This document shows, in pieces, positions 8,293-16,786 of a stretch of DNA of 64,000 nt. A model generated the notes under the pieces. The model saw only the letters and a program-made list of their open reading frames with translations. It ran no database searches and had not been told where the DNA came from. Position 1 is the first letter of the stretch; every line of letters begins with the position of its first letter. Origin of the DNA: Candidatus Villigracilis vicinus (GTDB lineage: Bacteria > Chloroflexota > Anaerolineae > Anaerolineales > Villigracilaceae); contig JADKIL010000002.1 of the NCBI GenBank assembly GCA_016721315.1, positions 1-64,000 on the forward strand, given 5' to 3'. A program made the translations under genes and the position numbers.

Positions 8293-8321
8293 GAAAAATA
8301 GAGCAGATTGCTCTGCTCTAT
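8293..8321 (-). terminator. terminator of the amino-sugar operon
   Basis: A perfect 10-bp stem (8298-8307 with 8312-8321) is followed on the minus strand by TTTTTCTT. The stem overlaps the stop codon of the SIS gene at 8318-8320. Confidence 0.85.
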
Positions 8322-9355
8322 TTGGTCTCCGTCACCTTGCGGATGCTGCGCGGCTGCTCTGTGTTGTACCCCTTGGCAAGGGTCAAATGATAAGCGAACA
8401 GTTGTGCTGGCAAAATGCTCACCAATGGAGAAAGCCATTCTGGTGTGTCAGCCGGGATCTGCAGTGGAACCTGCGCCAATGACAGCGCCTTTTTATCGTT
8501 CGAGATCACCACCAACTCTGCGGCAATATCAGAACGCAGACGCCTGAGCATCTCCAGCATCGAGTCCAAGACTTTGCCTTTCGCCGCCACTGCCAAAACA
8601 GGATATCCGCTCTCGACCATGGCAATCGGACCATGCGCAAAATCAGCAGAGGAATATGGCTCGGCGATGATATAGGTCAACTCTTTCAATTTTAGTGCCC
8701 ACTCGAACGCTGTTGCATAATTGAATCCGCGCCCCAACACAACGGTTTGGTCAATATAACGATAACGTTGTACGGCTTGGGCGACAACATCATTTTGTTT
8801 GAGCGTTTCGCGCATCCATGCTGAGACTTTACCGAGGTCATCCCACATTTTTTTGTTTCCACTCAGTGCTGCCGAAAGCATCGCAATGGACATCAACTCA
8901 GTGGTATAGGTCTTTGTAGCGGCAACCGCTTTCTCTGCTCCGGCTTGAAGCTCCAGTACAAAATCAGAATTCTGTGCCAACGGCGAATTCGGCTCATTCG
9001 TGATCGAGAGCGTCATGCAGCCTTGCCGCCGCCCTTCCTCCAGCACACTCACAATATCCGGTGACTTGCCTGATTGCGAAACACCGATCACCAAAGCATT
9101 CTTCAACGTCGGCGGCTTTTTGTAATAAGTGAACAAAGAAGGTGTCGCCAACGCAAGCGGAAGCCCGTTCATGGCGCCTAGCAAATAATTGGCATAGCGC
9201 CCAGCGTTATCTGATGTTCCACGAGCGGCAAGGAAAACATAATCAACACGGTGTCGCTGAATCTCTGCAGCGATTTTTTCTATATGCTTTCGTTGCGAAG
9301 ATAACAAGCTTCTGATGCGCTCCGGTTGTTCATTGATCTCAGAGAACAAAGTCAT
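8318..9355 (-). CDS. SIS-domain sugar-phosphate isomerase/deaminase (GlmS C-half / GlmD-like)
   Basis: The product has 345 residues with two SIS domains and no glutaminase domain. Motifs: AARGTSDNAGRYANYLL, VIGVSQSGKSPD (phosphosugar-binding loop), AVAATKTYTTEL and VLGRGFNYATAFEWALKLKE, ending PRSIRKVTETK close to the GlmS end. Members without the glutaminase part act as glucosamine-6-phosphate deaminases or related aldose/ketose isomerases. As the last gene of the operon it would turn glucosamine-6-phosphate into fructose-6-phosphate and ammonia, replacing a NagB, which is absent here. It starts 19 bases after the GH3 stop with GGAG before the ATG. The exact substrate is inferred. Confidence 0.8.
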   Translation of the reverse strand: MTLFSEINEQPERIRSLLSSQRKHIEKIAAEIQRHRVDYVFLAARGTSDNAGRYANYLLGAMNGLPLALATPSLFTYYKKPPTLKNALVIGVSQSGKSPDIVSVLEEGRRQGCMTLSITNEPNSPLAQNSDFVLELQAGAEKAVAATKTYTTELMSIAMLSAALSGNKKMWDDLGKVSAWMRETLKQNDVVAQAVQRYRYIDQTVVLGRGFNYATAFEWALKLKELTYIIAEPYSSADFAHGPIAMVESGYPVLAVAAKGKVLDSMLEMLRRLRSDIAAELVVISNDKKALSLAQVPLQIPADTPEWLSPLVSILPAQLFAYHLTLAKGYNTEQPRSIRKVTETK

Positions 9356-9374
9356 GATGAAAAGACTCCGCGCT

Positions 9375-10952
9375 TCATTCCAAGCCGGGAATGGATACCG
9401 GCAAACGACCGGTCATTTCGCTGTGACCGAATACGGCTTTAGCCACTGCCCGCATGGACGGCTCCAAAATGCCGTATGTACACACATAGGTAGAAGACTG
9501 TGGAAACACCGCAAGGTCATACGGAAGGCGCATGGCAATAATGATGACAGGTTTCCCCATCTGTAACAACTGGCGGACGAACTCCGCCTGCTTTTCTTCA
9601 GCATAGGCATTGATCGTGCCCATTATGAGCACATCATACTCACGAACTTGTTCCAATACCTTGGAAGTGTCCTGTTCGCTCGGCGCATACGGCATCTTGA
9701 ATTCATCCGTCTGTGCGTGATACGCGCGAATAGACTCAGCAAGTTTGGGTTGGATATATGAGGATGTATCTGCCGGGGTCAAGTCTTTTGGAACAGGGAT
9801 AATGACGGCGATCCGTTTTTCAGCTTCGAGCCGGATGGGTAGATATTTCTTCTCATCGCGAACCAGTGTAATGGACTTCTCCGCGATCTCATTCGCTATT
9901 GCCATGTGTTCAGCACATTGAATGACGCTTAAGTCTGGCGAAGTGGCATTTTCAGCCAGCCAACCCTTCAGTTGCATAATCCGGTCTATTGAGGCTCGCA
10001 GATTCTCTTGTGAAAGTTCCCCATTTTGTGCGCCCTGCAAAAGCGACTCATAAGCTCGCATATGGTCTTGCGGATCAGTGGTCATGAGCAAAATATCTGC
10101 GCCTGCTTGGGCAGCACGCAGGGAGTCTTCACGCAGTAACTCTCCCTGACGGATGGCATGCATATCCATCGCATCGGTGATGACCACGCCGGTATAACCG
10201 AGGTCTTGGCGCAAAAGTCCGTTGATGATATTGGGAGAAAGGGTGGCAGGCGGCGCAGACTCGCCGTCGATGGAAAGAATGCCGAGGTGGGCTGTCATCA
10301 CCAGTTTGGCATCTGCTTGCAGCGCAGAGCGGAACGGAGTCAACTCCACAGAGTGGAGTCGCTCACGCGAGTGCGGCACAGTTCCAAGTCCATGATGTGA
10401 ATCGCTGGCGGTGTCACCATGACCAGGAAAATGCTTGACCGTCGCCGCCACTCCTTGAGATTGAATCCCTTCGATCATGGCAGCCGCCAGTTCACCCACC
10501 AGCTTTGGGTCTTCGCCAAACGAACGCACGCCCACAACGGGGTTGTTCGGGTTGATGTTAACATCGGCACAGGGCGCGTAATTGACATTGACACCGATCG
10601 CCGCCAACTCACGTCCAAGCACTTCGCCTGCTTTCCTTGCGAGTTCGGGGGAGCGCGTTGCACCGAGCGCCATATTGCCGGGCAGGGGGGTGCCATCACC
10701 GAACGCCATGAGTTGACCACCTTCTTGGTCGGTTCCGATGAGCAAAAGCGGCAGACCCAATTCACGCGCGAGGTCTTGCAAAGATTGATTTAGTTTTTTG
10801 ATCTGCGCAGGCGACTCTATATTAAATGGGCGAAAAAGCGTGACGCCGCTGGGATGATAGCTTTGAAATGCCTGAACGATCTCAGGGGAAAGACTTTCTT
10901 TGCCGCGAAACGCCAATAAAAGTTTTTGACCGATCTGATGTGCGAGATCCAC
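9375..10952 (-). CDS. nagZ: GH3 beta-N-acetylhexosaminidase (NagZ-like)
   Basis: The product has 525 residues with a GTG start one base after the permease stop. Family 3 motifs: LIGTDQEGGQL, NYAPCADVNINPNNPVVGVRS, the KHFPGHGDTASDSHHGL loop that supplies the His of the NagZ-type Asp-His dyad, and VVITDAMDM with the nucleophilic Asp. A C-terminal alpha/beta domain (residues about 370-525) follows as in longer NagZ-like enzymes. No signal peptide is seen, so it should act in the cytosol on imported GlcNAc glycosides, such as chitobiose or muropeptide fragments. Confidence 0.88.
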   Translation of the reverse strand: MDLAHQIGQKLLLAFRGKESLSPEIVQAFQSYHPSGVTLFRPFNIESPAQIKKLNQSLQDLARELGLPLLLIGTDQEGGQLMAFGDGTPLPGNMALGATRSPELARKAGEVLGRELAAIGVNVNYAPCADVNINPNNPVVGVRSFGEDPKLVGELAAAMIEGIQSQGVAATVKHFPGHGDTASDSHHGLGTVPHSRERLHSVELTPFRSALQADAKLVMTAHLGILSIDGESAPPATLSPNIINGLLRQDLGYTGVVITDAMDMHAIRQGELLREDSLRAAQAGADILLMTTDPQDHMRAYESLLQGAQNGELSQENLRASIDRIMQLKGWLAENATSPDLSVIQCAEHMAIANEIAEKSITLVRDEKKYLPIRLEAEKRIAVIIPVPKDLTPADTSSYIQPKLAESIRAYHAQTDEFKMPYAPSEQDTSKVLEQVREYDVLIMGTINAYAEEKQAEFVRQLLQMGKPVIIIAMRLPYDLAVFPQSSTYVCTYGILEPSMRAVAKAVFGHSEMTGRLPVSIPGLE

Positions 10953-10953
10953 A

Positions 10954-11796
10954 TTAACCTTTCAAGCCAGAGACCACAACGCTTTCGAGAATGAAACGTT
11001 GGGCAAAGAAGAAGACGACGATGAGCGGAGCGGTGGTCAGCACGGCGGCGGTCATGATAGTGGGCCAGGGCTGAACCGTTTGATTGATGTTGTACAGCGT
11101 GGACACATAGACCGGCAATGTGTAAAGGTCAACGGTCTGCAAATACATAAGCGGTGTGAGCAGGCTGTTCCACAGACCGACGAAGAGAAAAGTAGCAACG
11201 GTTGCCAATGGCGCTTTGACCAACGGGAGGATGATCTCCCACCAGATCTGAATGTGATTGGCACCATCTACGAAAGCAGATTCGTCCAACTCTTTTGGAA
11301 TTTGAGACATGGACTGCCGCAGCAAAAAGATCATCGCGGCACCGCCCGCAAAATAGCCGGGAACGACCAGCGGATTGAACGTCCCAATCCAATTAAGTTT
11401 ATTGAAGAAAACGTACTGGGGAACAATGAGAGCCTGCGAAGGGATCATCATGGTGGATAGCATCAGAAAGAACACGATGTTCTTTCCGGGCCAATCCACT
11501 CGGCTGAAGGCATACGCAACGGCAGCAATGGAAATCAAGGTCCCGACCAGCGCCAATGTGACATAAAAGACCGAGTTGAAGTATGAGCGCAAAAAATCTT
11601 GATTCTGGAAGATGGCGGTATAGGCTTCGATGGTCGGGCTGTCGGGGATCCACACCAGACCGGGCGAGTTGGTCTCTTCGACGGTTTTGAGTGAGGAGGA
11701 GATCATCCAAAACAGAGGAAAACTCATTAAGACCGTCGCCCCGGTCAGGAGGGCGTAGAGTGCGACACTTTTGAAAATGGGAAAATATTTTTTCAT
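10954..11796 (-). CDS. ABC sugar transporter permease (MalG type)
   Basis: The product has 280 residues and six predicted membrane segments. The EAA loop, ELDESAFVDGANHIQIWWEI, near residue 185, contacts the ATPase. I prefer the ATG at 11796 over 11805 because AGGA lies 8 bases before it; the gene almost overlaps the upstream permease stop. No ATPase gene is in the operon, so a shared MsiK/UgpC-type ATPase encoded elsewhere is presumed. Confidence 0.9.
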   Translation of the reverse strand: MKKYFPIFKSVALYALLTGATVLMSFPLFWMISSSLKTVEETNSPGLVWIPDSPTIEAYTAIFQNQDFLRSYFNSVFYVTLALVGTLISIAAVAYAFSRVDWPGKNIVFFLMLSTMMIPSQALIVPQYVFFNKLNWIGTFNPLVVPGYFAGGAAMIFLLRQSMSQIPKELDESAFVDGANHIQIWWEIILPLVKAPLATVATFLFVGLWNSLLTPLMYLQTVDLYTLPVYVSTLYNINQTVQPWPTIMTAAVLTTAPLIVVFFFAQRFILESVVVSGLKG

Positions 11797-11806
11797 TGCA
11801 CTCATC

Positions 11807-12961
11807 CTAATAAATATCGTAGGTCACCCAGCGGTCCTGCAAGCGGAACTGGAGCACCGTAACGATGAGAATAATGACAAGTACCACCCATGAAATAGCG
11901 GAGCCATATCCGATCTCAAAATGGCTGAAACTCTTCTGCCAGAGATAATAGACCATGGAGATCGTGGATGAAACGATGGGTTGGTTATCGCGATAAAGAA
12001 CAAATATAGGCTCAAAGATCTGCAGGGAGCTGATCATGCCCACAACAAGATTATAAAAAATATAGGGGGTCAGGAGCGGAAAGGATATTTTCCAGAATCG
12101 CTGCCAGGGGGTAGCTCCGTCCACCTGGGCGGCTTCGTGCAATTCCTTTGGGATGTTGTTTAAACCCGCGAGAAAGATCAACATCATGGCGCCACAACCC
12201 CATACCATCAGCAAAATGACGGACATCTTCGTCCACAAAGGACTCTGTACCCAAAGCGGGACCCGGTTCTCAGCTGGGAAACCCGCTTCGATGACCTTCA
12301 TCATCAGGTTATATTTCCCGGTATTCAAACCAAGAAAGAACGCAGCCGTTACTTCTTGAATATAAATCACACCGCGGTTGATGTAGTTGAACGGCGGGAA
12401 CGCTGTGGAGATCATGCGAATAAGCTGATTAATAATGCCTGTACCTGTATTCAACATTAAACGCCAACATAAGAGAACAGCTGTATTGAAGCCAAGAATG
12501 ACCGGCAAATAAAACGCCATGCGGAAGATGCGTTCTCCGCGCATTTTTTGGTTAAGTAACACTGCCAACAGCAGAGCCACACCGATCTGTAACGGCAGCC
12601 CGATCACTGTCAGATACAGTGTATTGAGGATGGAGGCCCGAAAGCTTTCATCTTCAAACAGAATGGTTTGGTAATTTTCCGCCCCCAGCCATTTGGTCGG
12701 CTCACCGGAGGCAATACGGTAATCAGTAAAGCTCCAATACAGGGAAAAGCCGAGGGGCACCACGACAAAAATGAGAAAACCGACGATCCATGGTGCGGCA
12801 AAAAAATAGCCCGCAAACGTACTTTCCTGAAATTTAGGAGATGCGCCGCGCGCTCTTGCAATAGCCTTGGCAAGATAGCCCAAGCCGTAACTACAAGCGA
12901 TAATGAAAAAGACTGTAAACGCAGCAGTGACAAGAACATTTAGGTATGGATTTTGGGGCAT
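11807..12961 (-). CDS. ABC sugar transporter permease (MalF type)
   Basis: The product has 384 residues. The ATG at 12961 follows GGAGATGCC; the upstream in-frame starts fall in a hairpin. N-terminal hydrophobic segments are followed by the core FFAAPWIVGFLIFVVVPLG and an EAA loop NIPKELHEAAQVDGATPWQRF near residue 285. An insertion of about 40 residues (around NYINRGVIYIQEVTAAFFLG) between membrane segments is longer than in MalF-like permeases of Firmicutes. It forms the heterodimeric pore with the adjacent MalG-type permease. Confidence 0.9.
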   Translation of the reverse strand: MPQNPYLNVLVTAAFTVFFIIACSYGLGYLAKAIARARGASPKFQESTFAGYFFAAPWIVGFLIFVVVPLGFSLYWSFTDYRIASGEPTKWLGAENYQTILFEDESFRASILNTLYLTVIGLPLQIGVALLLAVLLNQKMRGERIFRMAFYLPVILGFNTAVLLCWRLMLNTGTGIINQLIRMISTAFPPFNYINRGVIYIQEVTAAFFLGLNTGKYNLMMKVIEAGFPAENRVPLWVQSPLWTKMSVILLMVWGCGAMMLIFLAGLNNIPKELHEAAQVDGATPWQRFWKISFPLLTPYIFYNLVVGMISSLQIFEPIFVLYRDNQPIVSSTISMVYYLWQKSFSHFEIGYGSAISWVVLVIILIVTVLQFRLQDRWVTYDIY

Positions 12962-12977
12962 GGCATCTCCCATAAGG

Positions 12978-13010
12978 AGCTCGGATGGGGATGTGATCCC
13001 CATCCGAGCT
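12978..13010 (-). promoter_or_regulatory. 14-bp hairpin between binding-protein and permease genes
   Basis: A perfect inverted repeat (12978-12991 with 12997-13010, 5-base loop) has no following T run. In binding-protein operons such stems stabilise the 3' end of the abundant binding-protein message and lower permease expression; that role is inferred here. Confidence 0.7.
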
Positions 13011-13032
13011 TATATTTCTTACGTAGTATAAA

Positions 13033-14409
13033 TTATTGACCGAGCGCAGCGAGATATTCTTCCTGGATCTTCGCGTTGACTTCTTCAACAGTAAGCTCTT
13101 CGGTGATCAACTTGCCGAGCGCGTCCTGCATGATGGTGGAGAGCTTGGCAGCTTCCTTGATGCCGGCGAAGCCAACACCATACTGTGAAGCCAATTCCGC
13201 TTCGCGCTGGAGTTGGGCGGATTCGGTCACGTAGCCGTACTGCGAGTCGTTGCGGGCAGGGATCAGACCCATGGTCTCATTCCACTTGTTGTTGGCTTCC
13301 TTGCTGAAAGCCAGCTTGAGCCATTCGGCAGCAAGTGCCTTGTTCTGGCTGTATTCGGGTACGGCGAGCCAATCATTGAACGCGAGTACAACCGGCTTGC
13401 TGTTGGGGAAGTTCTCAGGATCGCCATAGAACGGTTCGATGGTGACATTTTCCCAGATCGGGCGGTCGAAAGCAGGAGCAGCCCAGCCGGAGTGCGCAAG
13501 ACACACAGCGCCATTGCTCTTGCCGGTGGCATCGTCTACATCAATGACAGAACCCTGACCGGCGGGTAAAGCACCCACCGCATTCACAGCTTCACCGTAG
13601 GTCGCCTGACGCATATCAAGCAGGAACTGGGTGGCAGCCAAAGCTTCGGGGGAGTCGAAGTTGGGGGTGCCGTCGGCTTTGTAGAGTTCGCCGCCGAGCG
13701 AGTAATACACGAGCAGCCACCATTGCCAGTCAGCCATGGAGCCAGCGTCTACAGGGACGAGCGCCTGCTGAGACAAAGAATTGGTAGCCGGGTCGATCAC
13801 AGAGGCGGTGGAGGCGAATTCCTTCCAATCCGCAAAGTTCTGCGGGGTGCCCTTGGTCCAGCCAGCGGTTTCCATCAAGTCGGTGCGGCAGAACACATAG
13901 CGCGGAGCGGTAAAGATCGGCAGACCACGGAGTGAGCCTTCATACTTGGCATTTTCGAGCGCAGGACCAAAGTTGGAGATTTCATCCCATGCGCCTTCGC
14001 CGAGGTATTCGTCCATGTTGGCAAGATTTTCGCCATACAGGGTGTTCATTTCGGAACCGAGGTTGATGATGTCGGGACCTTCGCCAGCGGCAAAGAAACC
14101 GCTGAAGGTGGTGTCCCAGCCAGACCAGGAGCCTTCGGTGATCTCAACGGTCACGCCAGGGTGTGCGGCTTCGAAAGCAGGGTTGATCTCTTCCTTCAAC
14201 CAGGCAATGGTATCGGGAGTGTAATCGAGCAGGTAGATCTTGAGGGTGGTTGCTTCACCAGAAGCAGCTTCGGTGGCAGCAGGGGCTTCCGTAGCGGCGG
14301 CTTCAGTGGCAGCAGCAGGGGCTTCGGTGGCGGCAGGGGTGCCGCAGGCAGCCAGCACCATGCTAGCCAACACCAAAAGGGACAACAAAACGAACAGTTT
14401 CTTTTGCAT
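13033..14409 (-). CDS. ABC sugar-binding lipoprotein
   Basis: The product has 458 residues. The ATG at 14409 follows AAGGAG. A signal sequence KKLFVLLSLLVLASMVLAAC ends in a lipobox (LAAC), then an Ala/Thr/Glu/Pro-rich spacer (TEAPAATEA repeats) tethers a family 1 extracellular solute-binding domain beginning TTLKIYLLDYTPDTIAWLKE. Features include GADIINLGS-like GPDIINLGSEMN and the C-terminal helical part. It delivers the glycan to the two permeases encoded next. The ligand is inferred from the amino-sugar enzymes around it. Confidence 0.9.
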   Translation of the reverse strand: MQKKLFVLLSLLVLASMVLAACGTPAATEAPAAATEAAATEAPAATEAASGEATTLKIYLLDYTPDTIAWLKEEINPAFEAAHPGVTVEITEGSWSGWDTTFSGFFAAGEGPDIINLGSEMNTLYGENLANMDEYLGEGAWDEISNFGPALENAKYEGSLRGLPIFTAPRYVFCRTDLMETAGWTKGTPQNFADWKEFASTASVIDPATNSLSQQALVPVDAGSMADWQWWLLVYYSLGGELYKADGTPNFDSPEALAATQFLLDMRQATYGEAVNAVGALPAGQGSVIDVDDATGKSNGAVCLAHSGWAAPAFDRPIWENVTIEPFYGDPENFPNSKPVVLAFNDWLAVPEYSQNKALAAEWLKLAFSKEANNKWNETMGLIPARNDSQYGYVTESAQLQREAELASQYGVGFAGIKEAAKLSTIMQDALGKLITEELTVEEVNAKIQEEYLAALGQ

Positions 14410-14507
14410 CTTTCTTCTCCTTGTGTATTTTTGTTTCAAACAAATTTCCAGCTCAATGAAGTTGCGCGTCCATAGTTCGCGCTTCTCCATTCCGAACTAA
14501 ACAGGAT

Positions 14508-15356
14508 TTAACTCATCCTGCGAATTCGCTCGTTCACATCCTTTACAAATCGCTGTATAAACCCGCCGACAAAATCCGCAGGTGTCATACTCGCATCGTT
14601 CATCAACGGAGTCATATCGACGCCAAAAGAAATTCCCTGGGCATCATCTACACCGTGTGATTCAAAATACGTCGCATTCGCACGGCGGCGACCCATTGAA
14701 GCCAGGTCGTAGCGCTTACCGCCCACAATCTGTGAATCGAACACACCCAATAAAGCCGCTTGAAGGTTCTCATGTCGTGTCAGGTCCATCGTGAGCTTAT
14801 CCGAGTCGACCATCCAATCCAACGCACGCCAGACTTCACAACCCACGACTCTCTCCGGGCGTTCAGCCGGGCTCAACCTTCTGAGCGCTTCGATCACCCT
14901 CAAAGCGACGCCCACGTGTGTATCGTGTTTGTCCGCAAAGTTATGGGTGTAAACCACTTTCGGCTTGGTTGCCCGTAGAATGGCAAGGAGATCTTCCACT
15001 GGCTCAGCTCGTGCAGCATCTTTTATGACCTTGCTGGGAATATCCAACATGATCTGCGCCGCAAACTCACCGACGATCGCCGCCTTACGCTGTTCCTTAA
15101 AGCGCACAAGCCGCATCTCGTCGTCGCTGTAATTCTCGTAAATACTATTACGGGGAGAACCCCGTCCGTCGGTTACAACCACGCCGGTAAACCATTTGTC
15201 CTTTTGCTGAAAGCACTCAATGATCGGCTGCGCCGCCATGATCTCAATATCGTCCTGATGTGCGGCAAGGCAAAGATGCGTTGTTCGGGCAAGCGCCTGC
15301 TCTTCGGGCTCGTTATCGGGGATATAAATTTCTGCTGTATCGAGATGAAACTTCAT
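14508..15356 (-). CDS. PIG-L/LmbE-family N-acetylglucosamine deacetylase-like protein
   Basis: The product has 282 residues; GGAG precedes the ATG by about 10 bases. The zinc motif of the family, usually AHPDD, reads AAHQDDIEI at residue about 32, so the Pro is Gln while His and both Asp are kept. The third ligand region is KHDTHVGVALRVIEAL. The family removes the N-acetyl group from GlcNAc or diacetylchitobiose. Together with the kinase and SIS enzyme of the same operon it would supply glucosamine without NagA. Cytosolic, since no signal peptide is present. Confidence 0.82.
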   Translation of the reverse strand: MKFHLDTAEIYIPDNEPEEQALARTTHLCLAAHQDDIEIMAAQPIIECFQQKDKWFTGVVVTDGRGSPRNSIYENYSDDEMRLVRFKEQRKAAIVGEFAAQIMLDIPSKVIKDAARAEPVEDLLAILRATKPKVVYTHNFADKHDTHVGVALRVIEALRRLSPAERPERVVGCEVWRALDWMVDSDKLTMDLTRHENLQAALLGVFDSQIVGGKRYDLASMGRRRANATYFESHGVDDAQGISFGVDMTPLMNDASMTPADFVGGFIQRFVKDVNERIRRMS

Positions 15357-15406
15357 AAGTATTAACTCCGCTCCGTTAAGGGTTTACCCGCAACAGAACA
15401 AGGGAT

Positions 15407-16783
15407 TTACACCACCGGCAAACTCGCCGCTGCAACAGACTGCCCCACCCGGCGGATCTTCTCGTCTGGCAGATGCAGTTCGATCTTCTTCAATAATTCA
15501 GGGAATTCGGTTTTGAATACTTTCTTTGCGCCTTCGATCAATAAGTCGCCGCCACGCCCCGAGGTGCAACGCCCCAGGATCAAAATGTGTTTGATGTCGT
15601 AAAACTCAGCATAATGAGCAATGCCATAACCAAGATAAATACCCATGCTCTGCCAGATTTTGGTCGCGCCGTCTTCGCCGGCCTCCAACTTCTTCTGCAC
15701 GAACTTCAGCTTCTCGGCATCAGTCACATCGACAGGGACTTCGATCCCCGCTTTCGGCGCCAACCGAAAAACACACTGCTGTGAAAAATACGAAGCGCCG
15801 CAACCTTTGTCGCCAGACCATTCTTCCACGGGTGCCGTGGGGCTATAGTCGATGGGCGCGAACGCCAACTCATTCAGCCAGCCCATGATGCGACCTTCCA
15901 TATTTACATATCCCGCTGCTTCGCTTGAGCCAAGCGCAATACCCAAGATGCCGTTATCTTCGATCGACATCGAGCCAGCCAATGCGGTCACGTCGCCATC
16001 ATTTATGACTTCCAACGGCACACCCATCTCATCACGGATGCGCATGAACATATTCTTAATGTCGCCAAATTTTTCGGCAGGAATACCACGGAACAACGAA
16101 GCCACCATCGGGCGGTTATCCACATAAATGCCTGCTGAGCTTCCGCCAATTGCGTCTACACGCGGCATTTTGCCCGCAGCAGTTCTCAGGGCTGTCATCA
16201 CCTCACGATAATGGTAGTCGGGGTCGCTATTTTTACGCGGTTCCCAGATCACTTCTTCGCTATAGATCGCCTCGCCATTCACTACAGCGCTCACCTTGCG
16301 GTCTGATGCGCCCAGGTCAAAGCCAATGCGATAGCCAGCCAAATTGCGCCCAAGTAACTTCCCAGTCTCGCATGCGGCGGGCACTTCATCTGCCCCGCAG
16401 ATCACAACTGAAAATTCCTTCTCGTATACCTGCGTGCCCATAAAATGAAAGTCGAATTTCTGCGCACCGTTCGCAGAGAACACACTTCGAACATGTTCAC
16501 CCACCGCCTTCGGCGCACCGACATAAACAGTATGCCCGCCGCGCTGCCAGAGCAAAAATTTCACAATGCGCTCAATATACGAAAAATTGGATGCGAAATC
16601 AGGATGCCCTTCAGGATAAACCACGGTCTCGAAGCGCGAGATATCGCCCGCGCCTCTTTCCAAACCGAGTACTGCTCGCACCCCAACCAGCTGGGTGTTT
16701 AACTGAAAATTCTTGTCTGCCAATACCGCCGGACGAAAGTCTGCATCCAAGGGCGGCACGACTTTAGGTTCGATCAATTGCAT
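15407..16783 (-). CDS. ROK-like sugar kinase (ASKHA fold)
   Basis: The product has 458 residues, longer than ordinary ROK kinases (about 300). A 140-residue N-terminal part precedes YRIGFDLGASDRKVSAVV (phosphate-1 loop). Later come DAIGGSSAGIYVDNRP, VPLEVINDGDVTALAGS (phosphate-2-like, catalytic Asp), GILGIALGSSEAAGYVN and an adenosine-type loop ILGRCTSGRGGDLLIEGA. The usual ROK zinc motif CxCGxxGC is not present. It probably phosphorylates glucosamine or GlcNAc in this operon. Its start lies three bases after the regulator stop. Assignment to a sugar kinase is fairly safe, the substrate is inferred. Confidence 0.65.
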   Translation of the reverse strand: MQLIEPKVVPPLDADFRPAVLADKNFQLNTQLVGVRAVLGLERGAGDISRFETVVYPEGHPDFASNFSYIERIVKFLLWQRGGHTVYVGAPKAVGEHVRSVFSANGAQKFDFHFMGTQVYEKEFSVVICGADEVPAACETGKLLGRNLAGYRIGFDLGASDRKVSAVVNGEAIYSEEVIWEPRKNSDPDYHYREVMTALRTAAGKMPRVDAIGGSSAGIYVDNRPMVASLFRGIPAEKFGDIKNMFMRIRDEMGVPLEVINDGDVTALAGSMSIEDNGILGIALGSSEAAGYVNMEGRIMGWLNELAFAPIDYSPTAPVEEWSGDKGCGASYFSQQCVFRLAPKAGIEVPVDVTDAEKLKFVQKKLEAGEDGATKIWQSMGIYLGYGIAHYAEFYDIKHILILGRCTSGRGGDLLIEGAKKVFKTEFPELLKKIELHLPDEKIRRVGQSVAAASLPVV

Positions 16784-16786
16784 AAA

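Noticed and set aside
14161..14475. Gly/Ser-rich and Ala-rich plus-strand frames.
   Set aside because: They are antisense shadows of the Ala/Thr/Glu/Pro linker of the ABC binding lipoprotein.
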